A stretch of 34,427 nt of DNA from Dolichospermum sp. LEGE 00240 (GTDB lineage Bacteria; Cyanobacteriota; Cyanobacteriia; Cyanobacteriales; Nostocaceae): contig NZ_JADEVZ010000057.1 in assembly GCF_015207875.1 (NCBI RefSeq), forward strand, positions 1-34,427, written 5' to 3'. Every line of letters begins with the position of its first letter. Position 1 is the first letter of the stretch. This document shows positions 15,150 to 22,720 of the stretch, one piece after another. The notes beneath the pieces were generated by a model. That model ran no database searches, had not been told where the DNA came from, and was given only the letters and a program-made list of their open reading frames with translations. The translations under genes were made by a program, and so were the position numbers.

Positions 15150-16091
15150 TTACGCAGCTAAATTTGATAACCTTTCAATGCCTTTTTTGACTTTTCGATT
15201 CTTTTGTTGAGGTATTTTTCTGATTTTCAATAATTCATGATCTTCATTAGATTTATCAGTATCGCAGTCATAAATTAATAATACTTTTCTAGTTAAGAAT
15301 TTAGGGTTAGAAAGAAGAACATCTCTAGTATTTTTTAAACCACCATCACCAGTATTTATACTTTTTCCTTTACCTATGGAAATTCCTACCCATTCAATAT
15401 CAACTTGTGCTAAAATTTCCTTTTCTCCTAGTAATTCTAAAGCAGTTTTAATATAAATTGGGTCAGTTTCTCCTTCTGTTAAAACTAGAGGTTTCGTACC
15501 TTTTTCCACAGTGGCTTGAACTTCATCTTTAACAGCATTGATTTTTTTACAATAATCAAAAAACATCCATTGACCATGAATAGTCATTAAATAACTACAG
15601 TAATCTTCCCAAACCTGAACTGACCAATGATTTAGTGTTTCTCGAAGAAACTTATAATTAGGATTCTCTTCTCCATAACGATAACTTAAAAATTGCTTGG
15701 GATAACTAACTTCTGTGTGAGCGGGTATATTATATCGTGCCATTATTTTTAATAAAGCAATTCCTTCATCTTCACACATTCTAATATCTTCAATTAAATA
15801 AGATAAATGAATAGAATTAGATGAATTCGCAATAACAATAATACAAAAACCTGAGTATAGAGGGTTTTTATGTTGTCCTTTAAAATCACCTTTTTCAAAA
15901 CAATTGATAATACCTTGTGCTTGATTATCTTCTAAAACATTATCACCCCACCAATCAGGAATTTCTTCATCATCAAATCCATAACCACACATGAGCCAAA
16001 AACTACCCACAATATTTTGTGGATACTCTTCAAGTAATGATATTGCCCTCATACAGCTAGGGATACCAATTTGAGGTAAATGCACTGTCAT
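15150..16091 (-). CDS. TOPRIM-domain protein, possibly C-terminally truncated
   Basis: 313 aa from the ATG at 16091 (a TTG two codons earlier is possible). The C-terminal third is an OLD-like TOPRIM fold: LVLTEGETDPIYI with E206, then GDGGLKNTRDVLLSNP, then VLLIYDCDTDK with D275 and D277 of the DxD motif. The N-terminal 190 residues (WWGDNVLEDNQAQG, CIIVIANSSNSIHLSYL, HGQWMFFDYC) match nothing I recognise. TOPRIM proteins with this KGIE-type ending usually continue into a further C-terminal region; here the frame stops after KKGIERLSNLAA, so the end may be lost. A nuclease-like role in defence is possible. It stands between the CbiG-like gene and the displaced coaBC end. Confidence 0.7.
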   Translation of the reverse strand: MTVHLPQIGIPSCMRAISLLEEYPQNIVGSFWLMCGYGFDDEEIPDWWGDNVLEDNQAQGIINCFEKGDFKGQHKNPLYSGFCIIVIANSSNSIHLSYLIEDIRMCEDEGIALLKIMARYNIPAHTEVSYPKQFLSYRYGEENPNYKFLRETLNHWSVQVWEDYCSYLMTIHGQWMFFDYCKKINAVKDEVQATVEKGTKPLVLTEGETDPIYIKTALELLGEKEILAQVDIEWVGISIGKGKSINTGDGGLKNTRDVLLSNPKFLTRKVLLIYDCDTDKSNEDHELLKIRKIPQQKNRKVKKGIERLSNLAA

Positions 16092-16127
16092 ATTCAAAAA
16101 GCCTAGTCAAAATAAAAATGTGATTCT

Positions 16128-16239
16128 ATTCCATTAAACAACAAAATCAAACAAATAATGCGCCATTTCCAACTTAGAACAAGCCGGAACTTCTACCTCT
16201 CTTCCTAACCTATCTAAAAACACCCCTTGATTATTATCA
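16128..16239 (-). repeat. Displaced copy of the coaBC 3' end (direct repeat)
   Basis: 112 bp identical to 16824-16935 except for four mismatches by my count, with no indels and a constant offset of 696 bp. The matching part of the real gene is its last 35 codons and stop. Similarity ends sharply on both sides. The copy has no start and cannot make protein. The two copies bracket the Phd/PIN genes. Confidence 0.95.
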
Positions 16240-16260
16240 ATAACTCAAAGTTTATGTTAT

Positions 16261-16279
16261 AGTGTACTCAAGTGTACAC
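16261..16279 (+). promoter_or_regulatory. Putative operator of the Phd antitoxin gene
   Basis: AGTGTAC occurs twice with a three-base spacer (AGTGTACTCAAGTGTACAC); the second half contains the palindrome GTGTACAC. It lies about 20-38 bp before the ATG, where Phd-family antitoxins normally bind to repress their own operon. Function inferred from position and symmetry only. Confidence 0.5.
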
Positions 16280-16298
16280 AATTTGTCAATTCACTATT

Positions 16299-16559
16299 AT
16301 GGACATCCAATCTGTAGGAATCAAAGAATTTCGCGCCAATTTACATAAGTACACACAACAAACATCTGAACCAATTGCAATTACTTCTCATGGAGTCCCA
16401 ATAGGTTACTACATACCAACACAACCTACTCCTCAAAAACAAGATTTAATGGCTTTACAAGCAGCAGTCCAAAAAATCCAACAATTGTTGGAAACAAGAG
16501 GTATTAGTGAAGATGAATTATTTGCTGATTTCCAGAATGCTAAAGAAACTACAATATAA
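16299..16559 (+). CDS. Phd/YefM-family antitoxin
   Basis: 86 aa from the ATG at 16299 (MDIQSVGIKEFRANLHKYTQ); a GTG at 16272 lies inside the putative operator and is unlikely to be used. The DNA-binding Phd fold is clear: GIKEFRANLHKY, EPIAITSHGVPIGYYIP. The C-terminal half is helical (ALQAAVQKIQQLLETRGISEDELFADF) and would bind the toxin. The PIN gene that should follow is broken, so this may be an orphan antitoxin, able to neutralise a related toxin elsewhere. Confidence 0.85.
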   Translation: MDIQSVGIKEFRANLHKYTQQTSEPIAITSHGVPIGYYIPTQPTPQKQDLMALQAAVQKIQQLLETRGISEDELFADFQNAKETTI

Positions 16560-16791
16560 TGCTATCGAGAAACTAACAAAGGTAGTCATACCAATAGCTG
16601 ACGAAATTTATAGTGAATATGAGTATGATGCTAAACGGCGAATACAAGAAAGAGATATAAAAGACTGGACAATAGTTGCTCTTTCTCTCTCTTTAAATTG
16701 TCCAATATGGACAGAAGATCAAGATTTTTTTGGAATTGGAATTGCCACATGGAACACTCGAAATGTAGAGATTTATCTAGGTAGTAATTAA
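16507..16791 (+). pseudogene. PIN-domain toxin remnant (C-terminal half)
   Basis: Only from about 16557 on does the frame look like a PIN toxin: ADEIYSEYEYDAKRRIQERDIKDWTIVALSLSLNCPIWTEDQDFFG and ATWNTRNVEIYL contain the late acidic residues of the active site (RD..DW, TEDQDF). The N-terminal half with the first catalytic Asp is absent, and the upstream part of this frame (MKMNYLLISR) is just the antitoxin gene read out of frame. A deletion has joined the antitoxin end to the middle of the toxin. It should be inactive. Confidence 0.8.
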
Positions 16792-16829
16792 TTCTGTAGT
16801 TGCAGGAATAATGATATAATTTTATTCCA

Positions 16830-18041
16830 TTAAACAACAAAATCAAACAAATAATGCGCCATTTCCAACTTAGAACAAGCCGGAATTTCTACCTCTCTTC
16901 CTGACTTATCTAAAAACACCGCTTGATTATTATCACTACCAAAACCACTATCAACTTTATCAATAGGATTCGCTACAATTGCATCTAATTTCTTTCTTTG
17001 CAATTTCTCCCGTGCAGGTGTAATAATATCCCCAGTTTGTGCTGCAAAACCAATTAAATATTGATGGGGTTGTTTGCGATTTCCCAGTTCAGCGACTATA
17101 TCCGGTACTGCTGCTAGGGGAAGATTTTCGGGGAGCGATCGCTTGGGCAATTTTTCGCTACTATAATCTCTAGGCTTGACATCTGCAACTGCCGCTGACA
17201 TGATAATGATATCTGCATTGGCTAAATGCTTGAACATTACCTGCTGCATTTCCTCCGCACTCACAACCGCAATTGCTTCTACTCCCAAAGGTACATTCCA
17301 ACTTGCAGGACAATGGACTAATATTACTTTCGCGCCTCTGTGCAGTGCAGCCTGTGCCAATGCTAAACCCATTTTACCAGTGGAGGGATTGCCAATAAAT
17401 CGCACCGGATCTAAAAATTCTCGCGTTCCCCCAGCACTGATTAAAACCTGTTTTCCGGCTAAATCTCTGTTTCCTTGGGTGTGTAATAAAGATTGAATAT
17501 AAACAAATATTTCTGCCGCTTCTGCCATTCTACCAGCACCAATGCGATCGCACGCCAATAAACCAGAACCAGTTTCCATACCATAAAATCTACCATCTGT
17601 CAATAACTGTCGCCAATTTCTTTGGACAGCCACCTGTTCCCACATATCCGTATTCATGGCTGGTGCTAACAATACAGGACAAGTAGAAGCAAGAATAGTA
17701 TTTGTTAATAAATTGTCTGCCATTCCATAAGCTAACTTAGCTAAAGTATTAGCAGTTAAAGGCGCAATCACAATCAAATCAGCCCATTCACCCAACTCAA
17801 TATGCAAAGGACGCTGATAAATTGGTTGCCAGAAATCATCATCAGTATAAGCTTGATGACGGGATAAAGTACCTAAAGTTAAAGGAGTAATAAATTCTTT
17901 GGCAGATTTAGTGAGAATAACTCGCAGTTCTACCCCAGACTTAAACAATGTAGAAACCAATTCACAGACTTTATAGGCGGCAATACCACCGCCTACACAG
18001 ACAATAACCCGTTTAGATTGAAGATTTGGAGATGATAGCAT
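16830..18041 (-). CDS. coaBC: Phosphopantothenoylcysteine decarboxylase / phosphopantothenate-cysteine ligase
   Basis: 403 aa, normal length, bifunctional enzyme of coenzyme A synthesis. CoaC part (about 1-185): [35 protein letters not shown] with the catalytic His, APAMNTDMW for the FMN and substrate site. CoaB part (about 198-403): [26 protein letters not shown], and the nucleotide-binding EKLPK. The ATG at 18041 overlaps the stop of the upstream 272-aa gene by one base (TAATG on the coding strand), so it is now translationally coupled to the defence-like operon. Its last 35 codons are duplicated at 16128-16239. Confidence 0.97.
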   Translation of the reverse strand: MLSSPNLQSKRVIVCVGGGIAAYKVCELVSTLFKSGVELRVILTKSAKEFITPLTLGTLSRHQAYTDDDFWQPIYQRPLHIELGEWADLIVIAPLTANTLAKLAYGMADNLLTNTILASTCPVLLAPAMNTDMWEQVAVQRNWRQLLTDGRFYGMETGSGLLACDRIGAGRMAEAAEIFVYIQSLLHTQGNRDLAGKQVLISAGGTREFLDPVRFIGNPSTGKMGLALAQAALHRGAKVILVHCPASWNVPLGVEAIAVVSAEEMQQVMFKHLANADIIIMSAAVADVKPRDYSSEKLPKRSLPENLPLAAVPDIVAELGNRKQPHQYLIGFAAQTGDIITPAREKLQRKKLDAIVANPIDKVDSGFGSDNNQAVFLDKSGREVEIPACSKLEMAHYLFDFVV

Positions 18042-18859
18042 TAACTCTTGATTTTAATTAATATTTTAGGAGGAACTTGATTTTCAGAAATTGGAAATCC
18101 ATGATAGGTTGGATAACCTTCTTCATCAAAAGTATCCTCTGAACGAAATATATAAAATTTATCTGTTTCCTTATTAAATCCATAACGTTTTGTACTATTT
18201 CCATTGCTATCTTTTGTAGACATATCTTCAATAGAAATATTTAAAACTTTTTGAGCTTTTTCATCGCTTAAATCCATAGGAGTAGCCTTTTCCCAAGGAT
18301 ATTTAGGATGATGTTTATCATGAAATTTATAACGAGGACATATTTTTCTAGCTTGTTTAATTTCAGTTAAACTTTTTATGCTTCTATTTTCTAGCAAACT
18401 TGTACCTTCTTGAAATTCAACTTCAATATTTTCTTGAAGAAAATCAGGATTATTTTGTAAACTAATTAATATTTCTTCCAGTTTAGCAGCACCAGATAAT
18501 GAACTTGATGAAACATCTTTTCGTTGATAAAAACATTGACAATCATCTATTAAATATTTTAAATCTATATCTATAAAAGGTCCTTTGCTTAAAACCTGAA
18601 CTAAAAATTCTAGTTGTGTTTGTGCCTTTGTTTTTTCTTTTAGTTTTTGCCCTTTGATTTGGCTAAAAAGCCATTCGCGTACTGTTAAATTTAAACATAA
18701 TTTTTGATAAGTAAAACTACTATGAGTTAGGATTGGATCATCATTTGCAATATCCTTTATCTCATAAATAATTTCAAGAATATTATTCATTAATTCATCT
18801 GCTTCGTATTTATTTATAGCTTGTCCAATAAAAGAAAGCTCATTAATTAAAAAGTGCAT
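18041..18859 (-). CDS. Unrecognised protein, third gene of the DUF262/AAA operon
   Basis: 272 aa, soluble, no signal or membrane helix. The first 110 residues are mostly helical; the middle is charged. The last 100 ([16 protein letters not shown], then [52 protein letters not shown]) form a compact region with conserved-looking His and Tyr/Phe residues, resembling in style the small C-terminal nuclease modules of toxin proteins; that comparison is by eye and weak. It begins 17 bp after the AAA gene and ends overlapping coaBC. Its constant partners would make it the likely effector or specificity subunit (inference). Confidence 0.75.
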   Translation of the reverse strand: MHFLINELSFIGQAINKYEADELMNNILEIIYEIKDIANDDPILTHSSFTYQKLCLNLTVREWLFSQIKGQKLKEKTKAQTQLEFLVQVLSKGPFIDIDLKYLIDDCQCFYQRKDVSSSSLSGAAKLEEILISLQNNPDFLQENIEVEFQEGTSLLENRSIKSLTEIKQARKICPRYKFHDKHHPKYPWEKATPMDLSDEKAQKVLNISIEDMSTKDSNGNSTKRYGFNKETDKFYIFRSEDTFDEEGYPTYHGFPISENQVPPKILIKIKS

Positions 18860-18876
18860 TGATGGTAGAACCTCAT

Positions 18877-19977
18877 TTATAGTAAATCCATTAAATCTTT
18901 TTCAGCTTGATCAAAAAAGCCATCAGGCCATCTATCAATTCCCCCGCTTTGATAAATTCGAGGAGTAATAATTTCTGTGGTTGGTTGTCCTTTTTTTAAA
19001 TATCTTTCAAAGTAGTTAATTTGTACTTTATCAGCCTCAAGTTTATTATGTCTTACTGCTTTACGAATACCATTGAGAACATGATCGCTATGAGTTTCTA
19101 ATATTATTTGAATACCACAACTTGCTGCTAAAGCAATTAATTCTCCCATTTTAGATTGTCCTCTAGGATGAAGATGAGCTTCTGGGTTCTCTAACAAAAT
19201 CAAGGTATCTGAACTAGCAGATAATATAGCGACAATAATTGGTAAAGTGTAGGTAATTCCAAAACCTACATTAGTTGAACGATAGGAATTATTATCTTCA
19301 TAGGAATATTGTAAATTTACTACATCCATTCCTGAATGTAATTCTATATCAACTCTTGTTCCAGGACTAATTTCTCCTAACCAGGCTTCAACTTGACTTT
19401 TTAAAATATCGGACTGTGCTGATGGATGCGATAGTTGACTATGTGGAATTTTTTTATATTCATTGATAGACAAGAAATGAGCAGTGAATTCACCTTGACT
19501 TCCAATTTGTTGATGTTGTCTAACTTTAAAATCAGACATTTGGAAATAATTTCTAGGTGCTATTCTTTCTGCTTTTAGGTAATGAAAGTTATCGTTAAAA
19601 AGTCCTGAGTTATAAACTGATCCATCAGCAATTGACAATGTAGATATTCGCATTATATCTGATTGTCGATCACAATCAAAAGTCCAAGTACCTTTAATAT
19701 CATTATTCATGCCAACTTTTAAAGTTATTACATCCTCTTTAGCTCTCTTAAAAAGTGCATCTTGTCCAGTACCTATAGATACTAAATCACCGTTTAATAC
19801 TAAACCAACTCTATCTAATAACTCATCCTGCTGAGAAGATTGACGTAATAGTAATAGAGATTGCAATACAGATGATTTACCAGTGCTATTTAAGCCAGTC
19901 AGTAGAGTTAATGGCTTTAAAGAAAACGATTGATTTTCAAATGGTTTAAAATTTTTTAAAGTTAAAGAACTTAACAT
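18877..19977 (-). CDS. AAA15/SMC-like ATPase with DUF3696-type C-terminus
   Basis: 366 aa. Walker A GLNSTGKSS at 28-36 follows the RecF/OLD-like start LSSLTLKNFKPFENQSF. A signature-like GFGITYTLPIIVAIL precedes Walker B LILLENPEAHLHPRGQ at 259-274, and the H-loop ETHSDH is at 294-299. The C-terminal 50 residues (INYFERYLKKG, YQSGGIDRWPDGFFDQAEKDL) are the DUF3696 pattern. No TOPRIM domain is fused. Such ATPases act as sensors or motors in many anti-phage systems. The start overlaps the end of the DUF262 gene by 7 bp. Confidence 0.92.
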   Translation of the reverse strand: MLSSLTLKNFKPFENQSFSLKPLTLLTGLNSTGKSSVLQSLLLLRQSSQQDELLDRVGLVLNGDLVSIGTGQDALFKRAKEDVITLKVGMNNDIKGTWTFDCDRQSDIMRISTLSIADGSVYNSGLFNDNFHYLKAERIAPRNYFQMSDFKVRQHQQIGSQGEFTAHFLSINEYKKIPHSQLSHPSAQSDILKSQVEAWLGEISPGTRVDIELHSGMDVVNLQYSYEDNNSYRSTNVGFGITYTLPIIVAILSASSDTLILLENPEAHLHPRGQSKMGELIALAASCGIQIILETHSDHVLNGIRKAVRHNKLEADKVQINYFERYLKKGQPTTEIITPRIYQSGGIDRWPDGFFDQAEKDLMDLL

Positions 19978-21104
19978 GATAAAACCTCTTGAATTATTTG
20001 ATTAATTTGTTCAAACCGATATTTAACTTTACTAGATGCTTGAGATACCGATTTTAGAAAATCAGGATCATCTTTCATCTTTTGTCTAAATTTTCCTTTT
20101 AATATTTCCTTATTTGTGATTAATAGTTCAATTTGTTGTAGATTTAATTGACTTAAAATAACAGACCATGCTGCAAAAAGAGCTTTACTAACAGGAGAAT
20201 TTGAGGATTTACGAAAAGCATTATTCCCGAAAATATCGTAAGCTGCTTTCATTGCTATAATAAACTTATTCTCTATTTCTTGGATTAAATCATTTTCTAG
20301 TTTATTTAATTTTTTCATTGTTTCATTTAAAAAATAAGTGTTACCTTTATTTTGGGGATAGTCTTGATAGTTTGTTAAAGTAAAAGCAATAAAATCGAGT
20401 ATCAATTCATGATCTTCGAGACGTTCATTTCTCTTTTTAGTTAAATTTATTACTCTTTTAAATTCTGGTAAACTAGCTAATTTCTTGAGAATTTGTATTG
20501 GTTTACCTGGATTCATTGCTTGGCGTATTTCCTGGTTATTAAGAGGTAATCCACCAGTATTAATTCTTTGGAAAATATTATATTTTACTTCATCAGGAGT
20601 TCCTGGTTCAATTAAACATACTGTTAATTCTGTTTCTTCTATTCTTCTTTGATAAGCACGAGGTAAATCACTATATTTATTGTTTTCTAAATCTTTAAGA
20701 AATTGTAATTCAGTTAATGTAAATTCTTGATCAATAATAAATTTTTTAAATGTATTAATTCTTTGTAAACCATCTATTACTAACCACTTATCATCATTAG
20801 TTGCATCTATATAAAATATGGGAATAGGAATCCGAATTAAAAGAGATTCAATTAAACGACTTTTGGCTTTAGGTGTCCAAATATCAGATTGTCGGTAAAA
20901 TTCAGTATCTAAATCAATTTCATCATGCTTGATTCTTCTTAGTAGTACATCCATTGTCATCGGTTTAGTTTTAACCCTGATTTTAGTCGGATCAAATGGT
21001 TCTAAATTTTCATCATCATCATCTTCAAATTTAAACTCATTTTCTAAATCATCTTCTTGGTCTAGCAATTCCATCTGTTGATTATTGAGTTTATTTGTTT
21101 CCAT
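19971..21104 (-). CDS. DUF262 (GmrSD N-terminal-like) protein
   Basis: 377 aa. After a very acidic N-terminus (about 15-40, mainly Asp and Glu) comes the ParB/Srx-like DUF262 fold: MDVLLRRIKHDEIDLDTEFYR, WTPKAKSRLIESLLIRIPIP, and the nucleotide-binding DGLQR at 111-115. The helical C-terminal part follows, but there is no fused HNH (DUF1524) nuclease as in GmrSD enzymes. It should bind or hydrolyse nucleotides or recognise modified DNA. AGGAG lies upstream of the ATG; it is the first gene of the operon. The pairing with an AAA/DUF3696 ATPase recalls the Menshen anti-phage system, from memory. Confidence 0.9.
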   Translation of the reverse strand: METNKLNNQQMELLDQEDDLENEFKFEDDDDENLEPFDPTKIRVKTKPMTMDVLLRRIKHDEIDLDTEFYRQSDIWTPKAKSRLIESLLIRIPIPIFYIDATNDDKWLVIDGLQRINTFKKFIIDQEFTLTELQFLKDLENNKYSDLPRAYQRRIEETELTVCLIEPGTPDEVKYNIFQRINTGGLPLNNQEIRQAMNPGKPIQILKKLASLPEFKRVINLTKKRNERLEDHELILDFIAFTLTNYQDYPQNKGNTYFLNETMKKLNKLENDLIQEIENKFIIAMKAAYDIFGNNAFRKSSNSPVSKALFAAWSVILSQLNLQQIELLITNKEILKGKFRQKMKDDPDFLKSVSQASSKVKYRFEQINQIIQEVLSC

Positions 21105-21298
21105 TATGACAAATGCTCCTAAAAATTTACTTAGGCAGAATTAGATATCATTAAATCATAATACCAAACAAATTATCTGGGCGTTGATTGAATAGAATTT
21201 CCAAAGACTTATGAACAGTAATCTCACTTAGTATTAAAAATTTTATTAAATTGGCTATCGAAGCAAAACGCATCTAAATTAAATGATATAAGCAAAAT

Positions 21299-21323
21299 CA
21301 GGATTTAGCATTGCTAAACCCTG
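21299..21323 (-). terminator. Hairpin downstream of the small conserved gene
   Basis: Read on the minus strand, CAGGGTTTAGCA pairs with TGCTAAATCCTG with one G-T pair, followed by ATTTTG. It lies 30 bp after the stop of the 70-aa gene and before the defence-like operon, so the two are probably transcribed separately. Confidence 0.65.
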
Positions 21324-21352
21324 AGCGGCTCCTGAATTTTTCCCTACAATGT

Positions 21353-21565
21353 TTAAGCTTCGTCGTAAGCTTCTAAATCTAGGAGGTGGATATAGGCTTC
21401 AACTAACTCTGGACGCTGAAAAGCGATCGCTCGCAATAGATGCCAGTCATTTAAACCCTCAAAAGCATTACTATAATTATCTAATTCCAGGCGTGTAGCC
21501 AAATCTTTTACCTCTGTCGCCGTCATAGCAGAAATTTCTGTTTTGGAAATGCTTAGAGTTTTCAT
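21353..21565 (-). CDS. Small conserved cyanobacterial protein (DUF2555-like, tentative)
   Basis: 70 aa, helical, acidic, no membrane segment (TATEVKDLATRLELDNYSNAF, LNDWHLLRAIAFQRPELVE, HLLDLEAYDEA). AAAGGGAGGGG lies upstream of the ATG. I believe it belongs to the short cyanobacteria-specific DUF2555 family, often found near coaBC; if so, the three-gene operon was inserted between two old neighbours. Function unknown. Confidence 0.65.
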   Translation of the reverse strand: MKTLSISKTEISAMTATEVKDLATRLELDNYSNAFEGLNDWHLLRAIAFQRPELVEAYIHLLDLEAYDEA

Positions 21566-21711
21566 AATGCTTGCCCCTCCCTTTTGCAGCGCTTAAATTC
21601 AGCTTAGGGTGGAGTTGCTTCCACCTGTTCTATCTTACTCATTAACGAACATTAAATTTGTAAAAATTCTTGTGATTTTTACCAGAATTTGGAAAATTTT
21701 TGTAACTAAAC

Positions 21712-22338
21712 CTAACCAATTGTGTTAAGAACAAACGTTCGTAGCACTTCTAACATTTGTAAATTAATTTCATGTCCCGTTGCAAATTCATGATACTCCA
21801 CAGCTACGCCTAGAGATTGTGCCATTTCTCTCGACTTAATCGCCGCTTGCAGAGGGACTACCTCATCCCTTGTCCCGTGCATGATTAATGTCGGCGGAAA
21901 ATTGCCTTGATTCAGCGTTGCCACAGTAGGATGTAAATAGCCACTTATCACTACTAATCCAGCCAAGGGTAAGGTTAATCCTACATCTAAAGTCATCGCC
22001 CCACCTTGAGAAAATCCGCTCAAAATTGTGCGTGATAACGGTACGCCTGTATTACTTTCTAAAGAGAGCAACCAATCTATCAGTAATTGTTTACTTTCAT
22101 TTAATCCATCATACTTATGTTCTGTCCGCAGATCATACCATGCCTTACCCGTATCAGCATAGGGATAAGGATAGGGAGCATTGGGGAGGAGAAACTCATA
22201 ATCAGGTAAATTGACATAAGGAATCAAAGATACCACATCTTGGGCATTTGCACCCCAACCATGTAAAGTAACGATTAAAGCATCTGGTGTTTTTCCTGCT
22301 GGTGGAGAAACTCTGATGAAGTCTAATGTTTGAGTCAT
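21712..22338 (-). CDS. Alpha/beta hydrolase (phospholipase/carboxylesterase family)
   Basis: 208 aa, the usual length of the small esterase family. The oxyanion region TLHGWGANAQD is near 24-34, the nucleophile S110 lies in GFSQGGAM, the acid is D158 in HGTRDEVVP, and H189 (TGHE) completes the triad. No signal peptide, so cytosolic. Natural substrates are uncertain; acyl esters and lysophospholipids are typical. A hairpin (GGTGGA/TCCACC, 21608-21625) downstream may end its transcript. Confidence 0.92.
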   Translation of the reverse strand: MTQTLDFIRVSPPAGKTPDALIVTLHGWGANAQDVVSLIPYVNLPDYEFLLPNAPYPYPYADTGKAWYDLRTEHKYDGLNESKQLLIDWLLSLESNTGVPLSRTILSGFSQGGAMTLDVGLTLPLAGLVVISGYLHPTVATLNQGNFPPTLIMHGTRDEVVPLQAAIKSREMAQSLGVAVEYHEFATGHEINLQMLEVLRTFVLNTIG

Positions 22339-22720
22339 AGGTAATTGAGTTAAGAATTAATGCAGATACAGTATACCGCGTCTTAATCCAGTACACATTT
22401 CCTAACTTTTTTCGTTGTTCTGGAAGTTTTTCTATTTTGCTGTATTCACACAGTGATGTTGCATAATGACGGCATGAATTATGTTTCGCGCCAAGAGGCA
22501 AAGAAGCAAAGACGCAAAGTTTAATACTAATTTAATGTGAAGTTGCACAGAATTATGAAATCCCTAAATTCGTCTATCTTTATCTGCGTTTATCTGCGTT
22601 TATCTGCGGTCAATAAATCCCGAAATTTTATTCTATGCAGCTTCATCTTAATTTACACTCTCCCTTGGGGTATATATTAAATAGGGAAGTAAAATAAAAA
22701 AATAATATGGGGATGGGGAT
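22339..22720. other. Intergenic region with short tandem repeats
   Basis: 382 bp without a credible gene. Two repeat tracts are visible: an 8-bp period AAGAGGCA-AAGAAGCA-AAGACGCA at about 22493-22519, and a 10-bp period TATCTGCGTT repeated three times at 22581-22610. Both types are common in filamentous cyanobacteria. Promoters for the divergent esterase and ATP-grasp genes must lie at the edges; GGGGATGGGGAT precedes the start at 22721. Confidence 0.65.
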
